A stretch of 64,000 nt of DNA, taken from contig OZ241915.1 of NCBI GenBank assembly GCA_965203795.1, positions 3,872,576 through 3,936,575 of the forward strand. Direction: 5' to 3'. The position numbers were made by a program, and so were the translations under genes. The DNA comes from CBDBBY01 sp965203795. Lineage in GTDB: Bacteria > Pseudomonadota > Alphaproteobacteria > Rhodobacterales > Rhodobacteraceae. This document shows positions 8,918 through 16,990 of this stretch, one piece after another. The notes beneath the pieces were generated by a model. The model was not told where the DNA came from. It made no database searches and was given only the letters and a program-made list of their open reading frames with translations. Position 1 is the stretch's first letter. Every line of letters begins with the position of its first letter.

Positions 8918-9559
8918 GGTTTATGGAGCTCCTTGGCTGGCATTTAAGCTGATTTATCGTGACGCAGGCGGCATGCTTCGTTTTCTTGTGTGCATCTAAG
9001 GACGAATGTTCTGCAGCCGAATGAACGGTGAGGCTTTACGTGATTAAACTCTTCAGCAAAGATTTCGATGCTGGCAGTCACCCGATTCAATATGCCGGGA
9101 CCTGCCAGCATCATCCTTTGTCGTCATTATTCTTTATCGTCCTCAAATCAACGCGGTAGAATTGTTTGAATTTACGGCGGAGATGATTTGCAGGTGCGAA
9201 GTCATCGCGGAACGATTATGGCTGGGTTCGACCCATATCGAATTGCTTGGGTCGGCTACGAAATCCAGCGACTACATTCCGTCGGTCCTGATTGGGCTTC
9301 AGGCGATCCGGATTGACGAGGCAACGGGGATCGAGTTGTTTTGGCTGCTTGACGGGCACGAACTTCTGGACCGTCGTCGGGATGCAGGCTGCCGGGTCGG
9401 ACATCACTTGCGAGTCCCCGCGGGCGCTCGGGGGCGCAGGGGGCAAATGGCTGCCGCCAAGCCAGCCGTCCGTCCGCCCGGAGCTCGTCGATCATCGCCG
9501 AACTATCGGTATACTACTCTTGCCCGCATTCCCGAACGCCTCCTGATACTCCCGAACCG
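8918..9559. other. Gene-poor, AT-richer stretch
   Basis: From 8918 to about 9160 the sequence is AT-rich with no convincing frame. From 9160 to 9560 it becomes GC-rich and has open frames on both strands (for example 9162-9608 plus and 9216-9446 minus) whose products I do not recognise. It may be further debris of the IS21 element noted next. No RNA gene or repeat was seen. Confidence 0.4.
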
Positions 9560-9718
9560 CCTTCCGAACAGTGTTCCTTTATTTATACTCTGTTATCTTC
9601 TTCTATAGTGTCCCCTTTGCCGGATACTCCTGGACTGCCTCCGGGCGATCGCCTTGACCGGAACCTTGTCCCGGAAATGGTCATTCCGGATCCTCACAAC
9701 CGTCTCCAATGCCAGCAT
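9560..9718 (-). pseudogene. Relic of an IS21-family istA transposase gene (N terminus)
   Basis: From ATG at 9718 the minus strand reads MLALETVVRIRNDHFRDKVP, then VKAIARR. This resembles the N-terminal helix-turn-helix of IS21 IstA proteins, which typically begin with MLTVETIAKIRR-like sequence. After about 35 codons the similarity is lost and stops follow. No istB lies beside it, though an istB relic stands at 19.9-20.5 kb. Recognition is from memory of the family and is moderate. Confidence 0.5.
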
Positions 9719-10218
9719 CCCCTTCCCGCCTCGCACTACCTAATGCGTGATGCGGGTCCAAAATCCGCAGGGCGGCCGCAGGTCAAACCACGACGGACGA
9801 GGCCCGCTGACAGGGAGCCGTGGACTCGCTCCCGCCGGGCAGGAAGGAGGAATAAAAAAGGACGACGAGCACCCCCGATAGTGGGTCGAAAAACCATGCC
9901 GACCCACAGATCCCGATTTCATCAGCGGCCGTCAGAGCCGTGAAGCCCTTACGCCTCGGCGCATATTTCCGATCGAAAGTGTCGTTCCCGACGGTGGAAG
10001 TCGCACTCTCGGCGACCGCTTCAAATCCGGCTGTCGCAAGAGCTGCTAATGGAACGCGCAAACCGAGTTTTAATGCGTGCAACGTAGACACTCGGATTGG
10101 AAGTCCTGCACTGTGTCGTCAATGAAATCAGATGAATTGACCCTTTCCGAACCGGAAATTCAGGAATCGGCAGTTTTCAAGTGTCTGACAACAGCGATTT
10201 CGTCGCGGGTTGCTCGGA
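9719..10218. other. Intergenic stretch without a recognised gene
   Basis: About 500 bases. An open frame of 102 codons on the minus strand (9783-10091, GTG start, MSTLHALKLGLRVPLAALAT) lacks a ribosome site and family resemblance. I see no RNA gene, terminator or clear promoter. Confidence 0.35.
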
Positions 10219-10755
10219 TTAGGAGGTTCTCAAATTCTCAAAACTACGGCTTGCACGCTTAGAGCGGAGTTTTGCACGTTGAATCTCCCGGTCCAAATTC
10301 TTGCCACCGTTGTCTTGCCCGAAGCCAATAACGGCAAAGATGGCTGCTACGAGCTTTCCTAAAACGACACCAAGCACCGGAATTGCTGGAACGAGAAAGC
10401 CGATGATTACCCCGAATATCGCTCCGAATGTTGTGTTCGGGTATTCCTTGAGAGTGTAGTCCAGTGCATCGAGAACGCAGTCAAGAAGCTTGCGGCCGAC
10501 ATAAATTACTTTGTTACCAACATAAATGAACGTTTTGGATATTTCGTCAAGCTTTGCTCGTGCTTCGGCCTGTTCTCCACGTTTCACGCCAGGAAGAGGT
10601 ACATTATTAATATAATGACTAACGTCCTCTGTACGATGCGACGCAAGCTCGGAGATCCGGTAATCAGTCAACTCGCGAATGTCCTCATCGGTCAGGTTTT
10701 TGGCTTCGCCTTCGAAGCACTCGCCGGTCGCCGAGTTTTCCGCTTTGATCCACAC
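10219..10755 (-). CDS. Membrane protein of unknown function, copy 2 of a duplicated pair
   Basis: GTG at 10755 follows aacaggagaacgcta, almost identical to the leader of the paralogue at 7592-8107. 178 residues: soluble start (WIKAENSATGECFEGEAKN), then LTDEDIRELTDYRISELASH, an amphipathic VGNKVIYVGRKLLDCVLDAL, and two Gly-rich hydrophobic segments (TTFGAIFGVIIGFLVPAIPV and LGKLVAAIFAVIGFG), ending in a basic tail. The shared core is VGRKLLDCVL followed by EYP(G/N)(A/T)TFGAIFG. Codon use is somewhat AT-richer than the transporter genes next to it. Function unknown; it lies directly downstream of the sugar-ABC operon, about 95 bases from the ATPase stop, and may be co-transcribed. Confidence 0.65.
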   Translation of the reverse strand: MWIKAENSATGECFEGEAKNLTDEDIRELTDYRISELASHRTEDVSHYINNVPLPGVKRGEQAEARAKLDEISKTFIYVGNKVIYVGRKLLDCVLDALDYTLKEYPNTTFGAIFGVIIGFLVPAIPVLGVVLGKLVAAIFAVIGFGQDNGGKNLDREIQRAKLRSKRASRSFENLRTS

Positions 10756-10849
10756 TAGCGTTCTCCTGTTCCAGTCGCTTCAGGCCGCTTCAAGGTGGCC
10801 CAACATTGGAAGAAACGTAAACCATGCGCTCGTCCGCTACAAGGTAGTG

Positions 10850-11947
10850 TCAGGGCTTTCCGGCGGGCGGCGGCAATACCGCCCCGTCCGGGCCGAACAG
10901 ATGCACGTGTTCGAGATCGAAGCGCAGATAAATCGTATCACCGGGGACTAGCGGCAGCTTCGGCGGCGCCCGCACGACGAGCGGTTCTGCCGAAGCGTCC
11001 GTTTGACAGTACACGACTGATTCCGCTCCCAGCTTCTCCACGATCTCGACCTGCCCGGCGATGTGGGCGTCGTCCGCCCCGGCAACGGCAATGTGTTCGG
11101 GCCGGATCCCGAACGTCGCAGGGAATCCGGCCTCCGCCGCGTCTCGCATCCGGCCGATCCTGATCGTTGCCGATCCCATCCGCAATTCGGAGTCGCCGCC
11201 TTCGCTCGCCAGTTCGGCGTCGAGGAAATTCATCGCGGGCGTTCCGATGAAACCCGCCACGAACCTGTTTCTCGGGCGCTCGTAGAGCTCGATCGGCGAT
11301 CCGACCTGCTCGATCCGGCCCTGGTTGAGCACGACGATCCGGCTCGCGAGCGTCATGGCCTCGGTCTGGTCGTGGGTGACGTAGACCATCGTTCGACCAA
11401 GCCGCTGGTGAAGGCGGGTGATCTCGAGGCGCATCTGGACCCGGAGCGCGGCGTCGAGGTTGGAAAGGGGCTCGTCGAACAGGAACACCTTCGGATCGCC
11501 GATGATCGAACGGCCGATCGCGACGCGCTGCCGCTGCCCTCCGGACAGCTGCCGGGGCTTGCGACGCAGCAGGTCCTCGACTTGGAGCGTCGCGGCGACC
11601 TCCCGCACCCGCCGGGAAACCTCGTCCTTCGGCAGTTTCGCCAAGCGTAGTCCGAACCCTATGTTCTGCTCGACCGTCATGTGGGGAAACAGCGCGTAGG
11701 ACTGGAACACCATGGCCACGCCGCGCTTGGACGGCTTCTGCAAGGTGACGTCCTCGCCGCCGATGAGGATCCGGCCGGACGACACGTCCTCCAGCCCGGT
11801 GATCAGCCGGAGCATCGTGGATTTGCCGCAGCCGGAGGGGCCGACGAACACCACGAATTCGCCTTCGGGAACTTCAAGGTCCACGCCCTTGATGACGGCC
11901 GTGTCGCCGAAGGACTTGCTGACTTGCTGCAATGCCAGATCAGCCAT
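10850..11947 (-). CDS. Carbohydrate ABC transporter ATP-binding protein (MalK/UgpC type)
   Basis: 365 residues, typical length. Walker A is GPSGCGKST (about residues 36-44), the Q-loop is VFQSYALFPHMTV, the signature is LSGGQRQRVAIGRSI, Walker B is VFLFDEPLSNLD and the switch His is in VTHDQTEAM. A C-terminal TOBE-type regulatory domain follows (FGIRPEHIAVAG, FDLEHVHLFGPDG), as in MalK-like subunits. It energises the two permeases encoded just upstream, separated by 3 bases. Last gene of the operon. A decayed copy of its 3' end lies at about 8.3-8.65 kb. Confidence 0.95.
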   Translation of the reverse strand: MADLALQQVSKSFGDTAVIKGVDLEVPEGEFVVFVGPSGCGKSTMLRLITGLEDVSSGRILIGGEDVTLQKPSKRGVAMVFQSYALFPHMTVEQNIGFGLRLAKLPKDEVSRRVREVAATLQVEDLLRRKPRQLSGGQRQRVAIGRSIIGDPKVFLFDEPLSNLDAALRVQMRLEITRLHQRLGRTMVYVTHDQTEAMTLASRIVVLNQGRIEQVGSPIELYERPRNRFVAGFIGTPAMNFLDAELASEGGDSELRMGSATIRIGRMRDAAEAGFPATFGIRPEHIAVAGADDAHIAGQVEIVEKLGAESVVYCQTDASAEPLVVRAPPKLPLVPGDTIYLRFDLEHVHLFGPDGAVLPPPAGKP

Positions 11948-11950
11948 GGC

Positions 11951-12808
11951 TCAGCCCTTGACCGCGCCCATGGTCATTCCCTTGATGAAGTACTGCTGGA
12001 AGAACAGGAAAACGATCAGCGTGGGAACGCTGGCGACCAGCGACAGAGCCCCCTGCACGCCCCAAGCGACGGAGTACTGGCCCTTGAGGTTGACGATTCC
12101 GATCATGATCGTCCGCTTCTCGTCCGACTGCGTGAATATCAGCGGCCACAGGAAGTCGTTCCATATCCATGTGAACTGCAGGGTCGCGAGCACGGCGAGG
12201 GCAGGCAGGCTGAGGGGAAGCGCCACTCGCGTCAGTACCTGCCATTCATTGGCGCCCGCGAGGATTGCGGCTTCCCTGAGCGCGTTGGGGACGGTCGCGA
12301 AGAAGTTCCGCATAAGAAGCGTGCAGATCGGAATCCCGAGCGCGGTATGCACGAAGATGATCGGCCACAGGGTGTCGATCAGGTCCAAGGAATTGAACAG
12401 GCGGAACAGCGGGATGAGGATGACCTGCGGCGGGAAGAACATGCCGGAGACAAGCGCCAGGAACAGCAGATTGCTGCCCCTGAACGGAAGCTTCGAGAAG
12501 ACGTAGCCTGCAAGCACGCCCAGCGCGAGCGAGGCCGCCGTCGCCGGGATGGTGACCAGCAGCGTGTTGATGAAATACTGGTGGACCGCCGGGCTGAAGA
12601 GGACCTCCGCGAAATTCCCCAGATAGAGCCGGTCCGGCACGGCCCACAGGTTTCCAAATGCGATGTCGCGGGTGGTCTTGATCGAAGACAGCAGCACGCC
12701 GACCGTCGGCGCGAGGAACAGAAGGGCGAGCATCACCAGCGAAGCGAACACGGCCGCGGGCCACGGGTTGAATTCGCGAGCGGCCGCGGCGGCGCGGGCC
12801 TCAGCCAT
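11951..12808 (-). CDS. Carbohydrate ABC transporter permease (MalG family)
   Basis: 285 residues with about six hydrophobic segments; the first is ASLVMLALLFLAPTVGVLLS. The EAA loop that docks on the ATPase is EAAILAGANEWQVLTRVALP near residue 190. It forms the inner-membrane channel with the MalF-type subunit encoded upstream, whose coding region it overlaps by 8 bases, implying translational coupling. Ends three bases before the ATPase gene. Sugar specificity cannot be told. Confidence 0.93.
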   Translation of the reverse strand: MAEARAAAAAREFNPWPAAVFASLVMLALLFLAPTVGVLLSSIKTTRDIAFGNLWAVPDRLYLGNFAEVLFSPAVHQYFINTLLVTIPATAASLALGVLAGYVFSKLPFRGSNLLFLALVSGMFFPPQVILIPLFRLFNSLDLIDTLWPIIFVHTALGIPICTLLMRNFFATVPNALREAAILAGANEWQVLTRVALPLSLPALAVLATLQFTWIWNDFLWPLIFTQSDEKRTIMIGIVNLKGQYSVAWGVQGALSLVASVPTLIVFLFFQQYFIKGMTMGAVKG

Positions 12809-13682
12809 GGATTTCGTCCACGCGCCGGAGCTCCCGGAAGTAGATCCGGATGATCGTGAGCGCGATGAGGAACAGGACCACGGAAATCGCGCTGCCGTAA
12901 CCCATCTGGTACTTCTTGAAGGACTCGTTGTACATGTGCATGGCGAGGGTATCAGAGCTGTGGAACGGCCCGCCCCCGGTCATGATGTACAGGATGTCGA
13001 AGCCCTTCAGCGAATTGATCACGCTGAGCGCGATCACGACCACGGTCGCCGGCGTCAGGAGCGGCAGGACGACAAGCCTGATGCGCTGCCAGGCGGAGGC
13101 GCCCTCGATCTCGCAGACTTCCAGCAGGTCCTCCGAAATCGACGTGAGGCCTGCAAGGTAGATCACCATGGTCAGGCCGGTCTGCTGCCAGGACCACGCA
13201 AGGATCACCGAGCCGAGCGCGGTTTCCGGCTTGGCGAGCCACGCAAATCCGGCCTTTTCGCCGGTGACCGCCGAAATCACTGTGTTCAGCAGGCCCCAGT
13301 CGGCTTGGTAGATCCAGATCCAGATCTGGCCGACGACGACTGCGGAAAGGCAGATCGGAAGATAGAAAATCGACTTGAAGATAGTGCCGCCGGGAATGCG
13401 GCTGTCGATCAGCAGCGCCAGTCCCAGCCCGAGCAGCGTCGGCACGAGGATTGCCGCCACCATCCAGATCACCGTGTTGATCGCGGCGTTGAGGAACAGC
13501 CGGTCCGTCGCGATCTTGGCGAAGTTCGCAAATCCCACGAAATCGTAGTTCGGATTGAATCCGTTCCAGTTCGTGAAGCTGTAGTAGAACGAGCTGAGGA
13601 GCGGCCAGACGACGAGCACGGCGAAGACGCCAAGGGGCGCGGCAAGAAGGACCGCCCGCCAGAACCTGGCGCTTCTTTCCAC
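12801..13682 (-). CDS. Carbohydrate ABC transporter permease (MalF family)
   Basis: 293 residues with six hydrophobic segments, the first near residue 15 (VLLAAPLGVFAVLVVWPLLS). The EAA-type loop is EVCEIEGASAWQRIRLVVLP. Lengths and order match the short MalF-type permeases of alphaproteobacterial CUT1 systems. It follows the binding-protein gene after a 68-base spacer holding a strong hairpin and overlaps the next permease by 8 bases. Confidence 0.93.
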   Translation of the reverse strand: MERSARFWRAVLLAAPLGVFAVLVVWPLLSSFYYSFTNWNGFNPNYDFVGFANFAKIATDRLFLNAAINTVIWMVAAILVPTLLGLGLALLIDSRIPGGTIFKSIFYLPICLSAVVVGQIWIWIYQADWGLLNTVISAVTGEKAGFAWLAKPETALGSVILAWSWQQTGLTMVIYLAGLTSISEDLLEVCEIEGASAWQRIRLVVLPLLTPATVVVIALSVINSLKGFDILYIMTGGGPFHSSDTLAMHMYNESFKKYQMGYGSAISVVLFLIALTIIRIYFRELRRVDEIHG

Positions 13683-13707
13683 TTGCGCTGCCTGCTTGCG
13701 GCCGGGT

Positions 13708-13738
13708 CTGCCGCCGACGGAATTCCCGTCGGCGGCAG
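13708..13738 (-). promoter_or_regulatory. Intercistronic hairpin between binding-protein and permease genes
   Basis: A perfect 13-bp stem (ctgccgccgacgg paired with ccgtcggcggcag) with loop aattc lies just after the TAG of the binding-protein gene. No U-run follows, so it is not a classic terminator. Such stems after periplasmic-binding-protein genes are known to protect the upstream message and lower expression of the permeases (as between malE and malF). That role is inferred. Confidence 0.65.
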
Positions 13739-13750
13739 CGGCTGGTCAGC

Positions 13751-15034
13751 CTATTTGGCGGCCTCCGCCGCGAACGCGTCGGCCGCGGCCGACTGCGCGT
13801 CGCCGAGGATTCTTGCGTAGTCCCCGGGGCTGTCCATGAACTCCTGGAACATGGAAAGGCCGACTTCGGCAACCGGGGGCGGGGTCGCGAGATCGTAGTT
13901 GAACGCGAACACGTCCGCCGCGGCCACGGCTTCGAACGCCTTGAGCATCACCGCGTTGTAGGCGGCCGGATCTACATTCACGTTGGCCGACAGTGCGCCT
14001 TGGGCCTGCGCCCATTTTGCCTGCGACTCGGGATTGGAGATCATTTCCGCGAGGAACGCCTTCGCGCCGGGCACGTTTTCGGCGTTCGCGGAAACCACCC
14101 ACCCGTCGACCGGGCCGACCACGGCGTTCGCCACGCCGTCGTCGATCATCGGGAATTCGAAGAAGTCGTAATCGGTGCCGGGCTCAAGGCCGAGGCCGTT
14201 CCAATAGCCGGTGATCCAGGTTCCCATGAGGGTCATCGCGGCGTCGCCGCGTGCCACCTTGTCGGACGCGTCGGTCCAGGAGTCGGCGTTGGAGTTCGGA
14301 AGGAAGTTCCCGCCGTCGACGAGATCCATCCAGATCGACATCGCGCGCATGACTTCCGGATCGTCGTAGGAAGCCGAGCCGTCCATGAGCGCCGCGCGGT
14401 ACTCCGGACCGGCAGTGCGCAGGATCAGATAGTCGAACCAGAACTGCGCCGGCCACCGGTTCAGCGAGCCGAGAGCGATCGGCGTGACGCCGGCCGCCTT
14501 GAGCGTTTCGCACAAGGCAAGGAATTCGTCCCACGTGGTCGGCATCTCTGTGATGCCGGCATCGGCGAAGACCTTCGTGTTGTAGAACATTCCGGCGTAG
14601 TGGTAGTTCATCGGCACCAAGTAGCGGACGCCGCCGTACATCGTCGCGCTGTCCGCGACCGACTTGGCGACGACATCATCCAGCCCCGCGCTCGCCCACA
14701 TGTCGTCGATCGGAGTCAGGCTGCCGGAATCAACCACGAACTGGACCCGCGCTCCTGCCCAGTAGCTGAACACATCCGGAAGGCTCTGCCCGGCGGCGCG
14801 AACGAGGATGTCCGTCTTGAAGTCCTCGTGCCCGACCGGGCTGTCCTTCATCATGTAGCCGGAGTTCTCCTCGAACACTCCGATGATCTCGTCGAGGGCC
14901 TTCTTGCCGAATTCGCCGCTGAAGTAATGCGAGATCGTTACATCCCCTCCGCTTTGCGCAGAGGCTGCCATGCCGAACGCGGCGACCGGCGCTGCCAATG
15001 CGGCGGCCAGCAAATTCCGTTTCGTCAGTGCCAT
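13751..15034 (-). CDS. Carbohydrate ABC transporter substrate-binding protein (MalE type)
   Basis: ATG at 15034 is preceded by gggaggaaacagg; an upstream frame-compatible start includes the ribosome site and is unlikely. 427 residues. A Sec signal is clear: MALTKRNLLAAALAAPVAAF, followed by ASA just before QSGGD. The mature part reads DVTISHYFSGEFGKKALDEI, typical of cluster F/B sugar-binding proteins, with DGWVVSANAENVPGAKAFLA near the end. It delivers the sugar to the MalF/MalG-type permeases. First gene of the operon; it ends in TAG followed by a hairpin. Confidence 0.93.
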   Translation of the reverse strand: MALTKRNLLAAALAAPVAAFGMAASAQSGGDVTISHYFSGEFGKKALDEIIGVFEENSGYMMKDSPVGHEDFKTDILVRAAGQSLPDVFSYWAGARVQFVVDSGSLTPIDDMWASAGLDDVVAKSVADSATMYGGVRYLVPMNYHYAGMFYNTKVFADAGITEMPTTWDEFLALCETLKAAGVTPIALGSLNRWPAQFWFDYLILRTAGPEYRAALMDGSASYDDPEVMRAMSIWMDLVDGGNFLPNSNADSWTDASDKVARGDAAMTLMGTWITGYWNGLGLEPGTDYDFFEFPMIDDGVANAVVGPVDGWVVSANAENVPGAKAFLAEMISNPESQAKWAQAQGALSANVNVDPAAYNAVMLKAFEAVAAADVFAFNYDLATPPPVAEVGLSMFQEFMDSPGDYARILGDAQSAAADAFAAEAAK

Positions 15035-15092
15035 CCTGTTTCCTCCCAGATTCAAGTTGTCCGCGGCTGCAGGCGGCAGGCGCGACGACAGG

Positions 15093-15122
15093 ATATTGAC
15101 GCTTGTGAATCGCGCGTGTCAA
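15093..15122 (-). promoter_or_regulatory. Likely promoter of the sugar-ABC operon
   Basis: Minus strand: -35 ttgaca (15117-15122), 18-bp spacer, -10 caatat (15093-15098), about 60 bases before the binding-protein ATG. The two boxes are embedded in an inverted repeat attgac...gtcaat with a 17-base gap, which could be a LacI- or GntR-like operator. Seen in the sequence; activity is inferred. Confidence 0.5.
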
Positions 15123-15307
15123 TTTTTTTCAGTGCTGCAGGTGCCCTTGCGGCGGCCTTTGCCACGCCGCCGGGTTCACATTGCGGTTATCCGCGCCGAC
15201 GCGTGAGCGAAGCCTAAGTCGCGAAAGGCCCAAGCCGGAATTTGCTGCTGAAACCTGTTCCGCGGCCGCACAACCGCGGAAGCGTCCACCGTTGCCCGTC
15301 CCGGCTC

Positions 15308-15682
15308 TCAGCCTTCCGGCGGCGTGGCGAAGTCTTCCGGCTCGAAGACCTCCCTGAGTTCGATGCAGCTGGGACCGGGCATTGGATTCGGACACTGCTT
15401 CAACCACTCGACCGCCTCGGCCATGTCCTTGACGTTCCACATCCAGTAGCCCGCCACGAGCTCATTTGTATGCGCAAACGGCCCGTCCTCGACTTCCCGC
15501 CCGGTTCCGTCGAACTGCACCCGCTTTCCCGTGGACGAAGGCTTCAGGCCGGCGCCGTCCAGCATGACCCCGGCATCCACCAGCTTCTTGTTGAACTCGC
15601 CCATGTCCCTGATGAGCCTCACCGACGGCATCGCGCCGGACTCGCTGTCCGCCGTCGCCTTGACCAGAACCATCACTCTCAT
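15308..15682 (-). CDS. YCII-related (DGPF-domain) protein
   Basis: 124 residues beginning MRVMVLVKATADSESGAMPS. The signature DGPFAHTNELVAGYWMWNVK, near residue 68, is that of the YCII/DGPF family, small ferredoxin-fold proteins often found with ECF sigma factors. No sigma-factor gene is beside it here. The fold is a dimeric alpha-beta barrel; the biochemical role is unknown for most members. Divergent from the cupin gene. Confidence 0.85.
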   Translation of the reverse strand: MRVMVLVKATADSESGAMPSVRLIRDMGEFNKKLVDAGVMLDGAGLKPSSTGKRVQFDGTGREVEDGPFAHTNELVAGYWMWNVKDMAEAVEWLKQCPNPMPGPSCIELREVFEPEDFATPPEG

Positions 15683-15874
15683 CGGCTTGCCCCAGTGAAG
15701 TGCGTTCGAATGACGCCCGCCCCTGCTTGCTTGGAAGGGGATCTGGCGGCGGTCAGCCTACCATTGGACCGCTGGTTCGCCACCGGGATTCTTGCGGACG
15801 CTCCCCGGCGCGGATAGCCAGGGAACCAGCAGTCCGGTGCGTGCCGGGCGAGCGGGCAGCAAGCGGGGAAGGCC

Positions 15875-16159
15875 ATGCCGGATCTGGGCAAATCAATTGT
15901 AAAGATCGAAAATGACAGGCTGCGGATCACGGAATGGCGGTTCAGGCCGGGCGAGGAGACCGGGTGGCACAGGCATGAATTCGATTACGTGGTCGTGCCG
16001 ATGTCGACCGGACGGCTGGAAATCGTGGCCCCCGACGGATCCGTTTCCGGTTCCGAGCTGAAAGCTGGAGAGCCGTATTTCCGTCGCGCGGGCGTCGAGC
16101 ACAATGTGATCAACGCGAGCGGCGGCGACTTTTCGTTCATCAAGATAGAGCTTTTCTGA
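15875..16159 (+). CDS. Small single-domain cupin
   Basis: 94 residues from ATG at 15875, with gggaaggcc just upstream. Cupin motif 1 is visible as GWHRHEFDYVVVPMSTGRLE, with HxH and a conserved Gly, and motif 2 as EPYFRRAGVEHNVIN with the final His. Metal binding is likely. Substrate unknown. It precedes a Rid-family gene by 248 bases, in the same direction. Confidence 0.85.
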   Translation: MPDLGKSIVKIENDRLRITEWRFRPGEETGWHRHEFDYVVVPMSTGRLEIVAPDGSVSGSELKAGEPYFRRAGVEHNVINASGGDFSFIKIELF

Positions 16160-16407
16160 CAACAGCAGGCGCTTGCTTGAAGCCAATCCGCATGGCTGCG
16201 GCAGGCGAATTCGGTTCGAGAATGAGCGGACGCGATTTGGACGCGCACCGGTCTCGGCCGGAAATTCCGCGGAGACTTCGAAGTCTGGAGCGTCGGACGG
16301 CGATTCACCGTCCTCTGTCGCGCGCAACCCGGGTTCGAATTTTGACGCAGGTTACGGTCCGTGCAAGTTTGAGCTGAACCGCGTGTCGCAACAGGAAGGA
16401 GCAGCCC

Positions 16408-16863
16408 ATGACGACGGAGACCATGCGATTTGTCCATACCGAGGCGGCCCCGGCGCCAGTAGGGCCCTACTCGCAGGCGGTGCGGGCCGGCCAGCTGATG
16501 TTCGTGTCGGGCCAGGTCGGGTTGGAGCCGGGAACAAGCGCCATCGCGGCGAATGACGTCGAAGTGCAAACGGAACGCGCACTGCGGAATGTTGCCGCCG
16601 TCATCGCGGCAGCGGGCGGGTCTCCGCAAGAAATTGTCAAAACCACGATCTTTCTCGTGAACATGGACGAATTCGCGCGGATGAATGGCGTCTACGCGAA
16701 GTTCTTCGGGGAGCACAGGCCCGCGCGGTCCACTGTGGAGGTTTCGCGCCTGCCTTTGGACGCAAAAGTCGAGATCGAGGCAGTCGCCGTCCTTGGCGAA
16801 GTCGAGAATCAGACCGACATCGCGGAAACCGTATCAATGCCAACCCATACACATGGACACTAA
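16408..16863 (+). CDS. Rid (YjgF/YER057c/UK114) family protein
   Basis: ATG at 16408 follows aaggagcagccc, a strong ribosome site. 151 residues, about 20 longer than typical because of a C-terminal extension ending MPTHTHGH. Core motifs are present: GPYSQAVRAGQLMFVSGQVG and EHRPARSTVEVSRLPLDAKV, the latter with the conserved Arg of RidA-type active sites. Canonical members hydrolyse reactive enamine/imine intermediates such as 2-aminoacrylate. The His-rich tail could bind metal but that is speculative. Confidence 0.92.
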   Translation: MTTETMRFVHTEAAPAPVGPYSQAVRAGQLMFVSGQVGLEPGTSAIAANDVEVQTERALRNVAAVIAAAGGSPQEIVKTTIFLVNMDEFARMNGVYAKFFGEHRPARSTVEVSRLPLDAKVEIEAVAVLGEVENQTDIAETVSMPTHTHGH

Positions 16864-16990
16864 CATTCAATCGCGCATTCTACGAAGCGCAAGCCAAGTG
16901 TCTAACGGAAACCGCTCACGTCCGCTTTTTCTTTGTATTTGATCTCGAAGCAACTCTGCCCTTGGTTGTATTGTACCTCCCATTGTCCGG

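Noticed and set aside
11681..12853. 390-codon open frame antisense to the ABC permease
   Set aside because: Low-complexity, charge-rich translation typical of the antisense of a GC-rich membrane-protein gene.
16310..16365. ggttcgaatt, tRNA-like T-loop word
   Set aside because: No complementary T stem or acceptor stem; lies between a cupin and a Rid gene without any fold.
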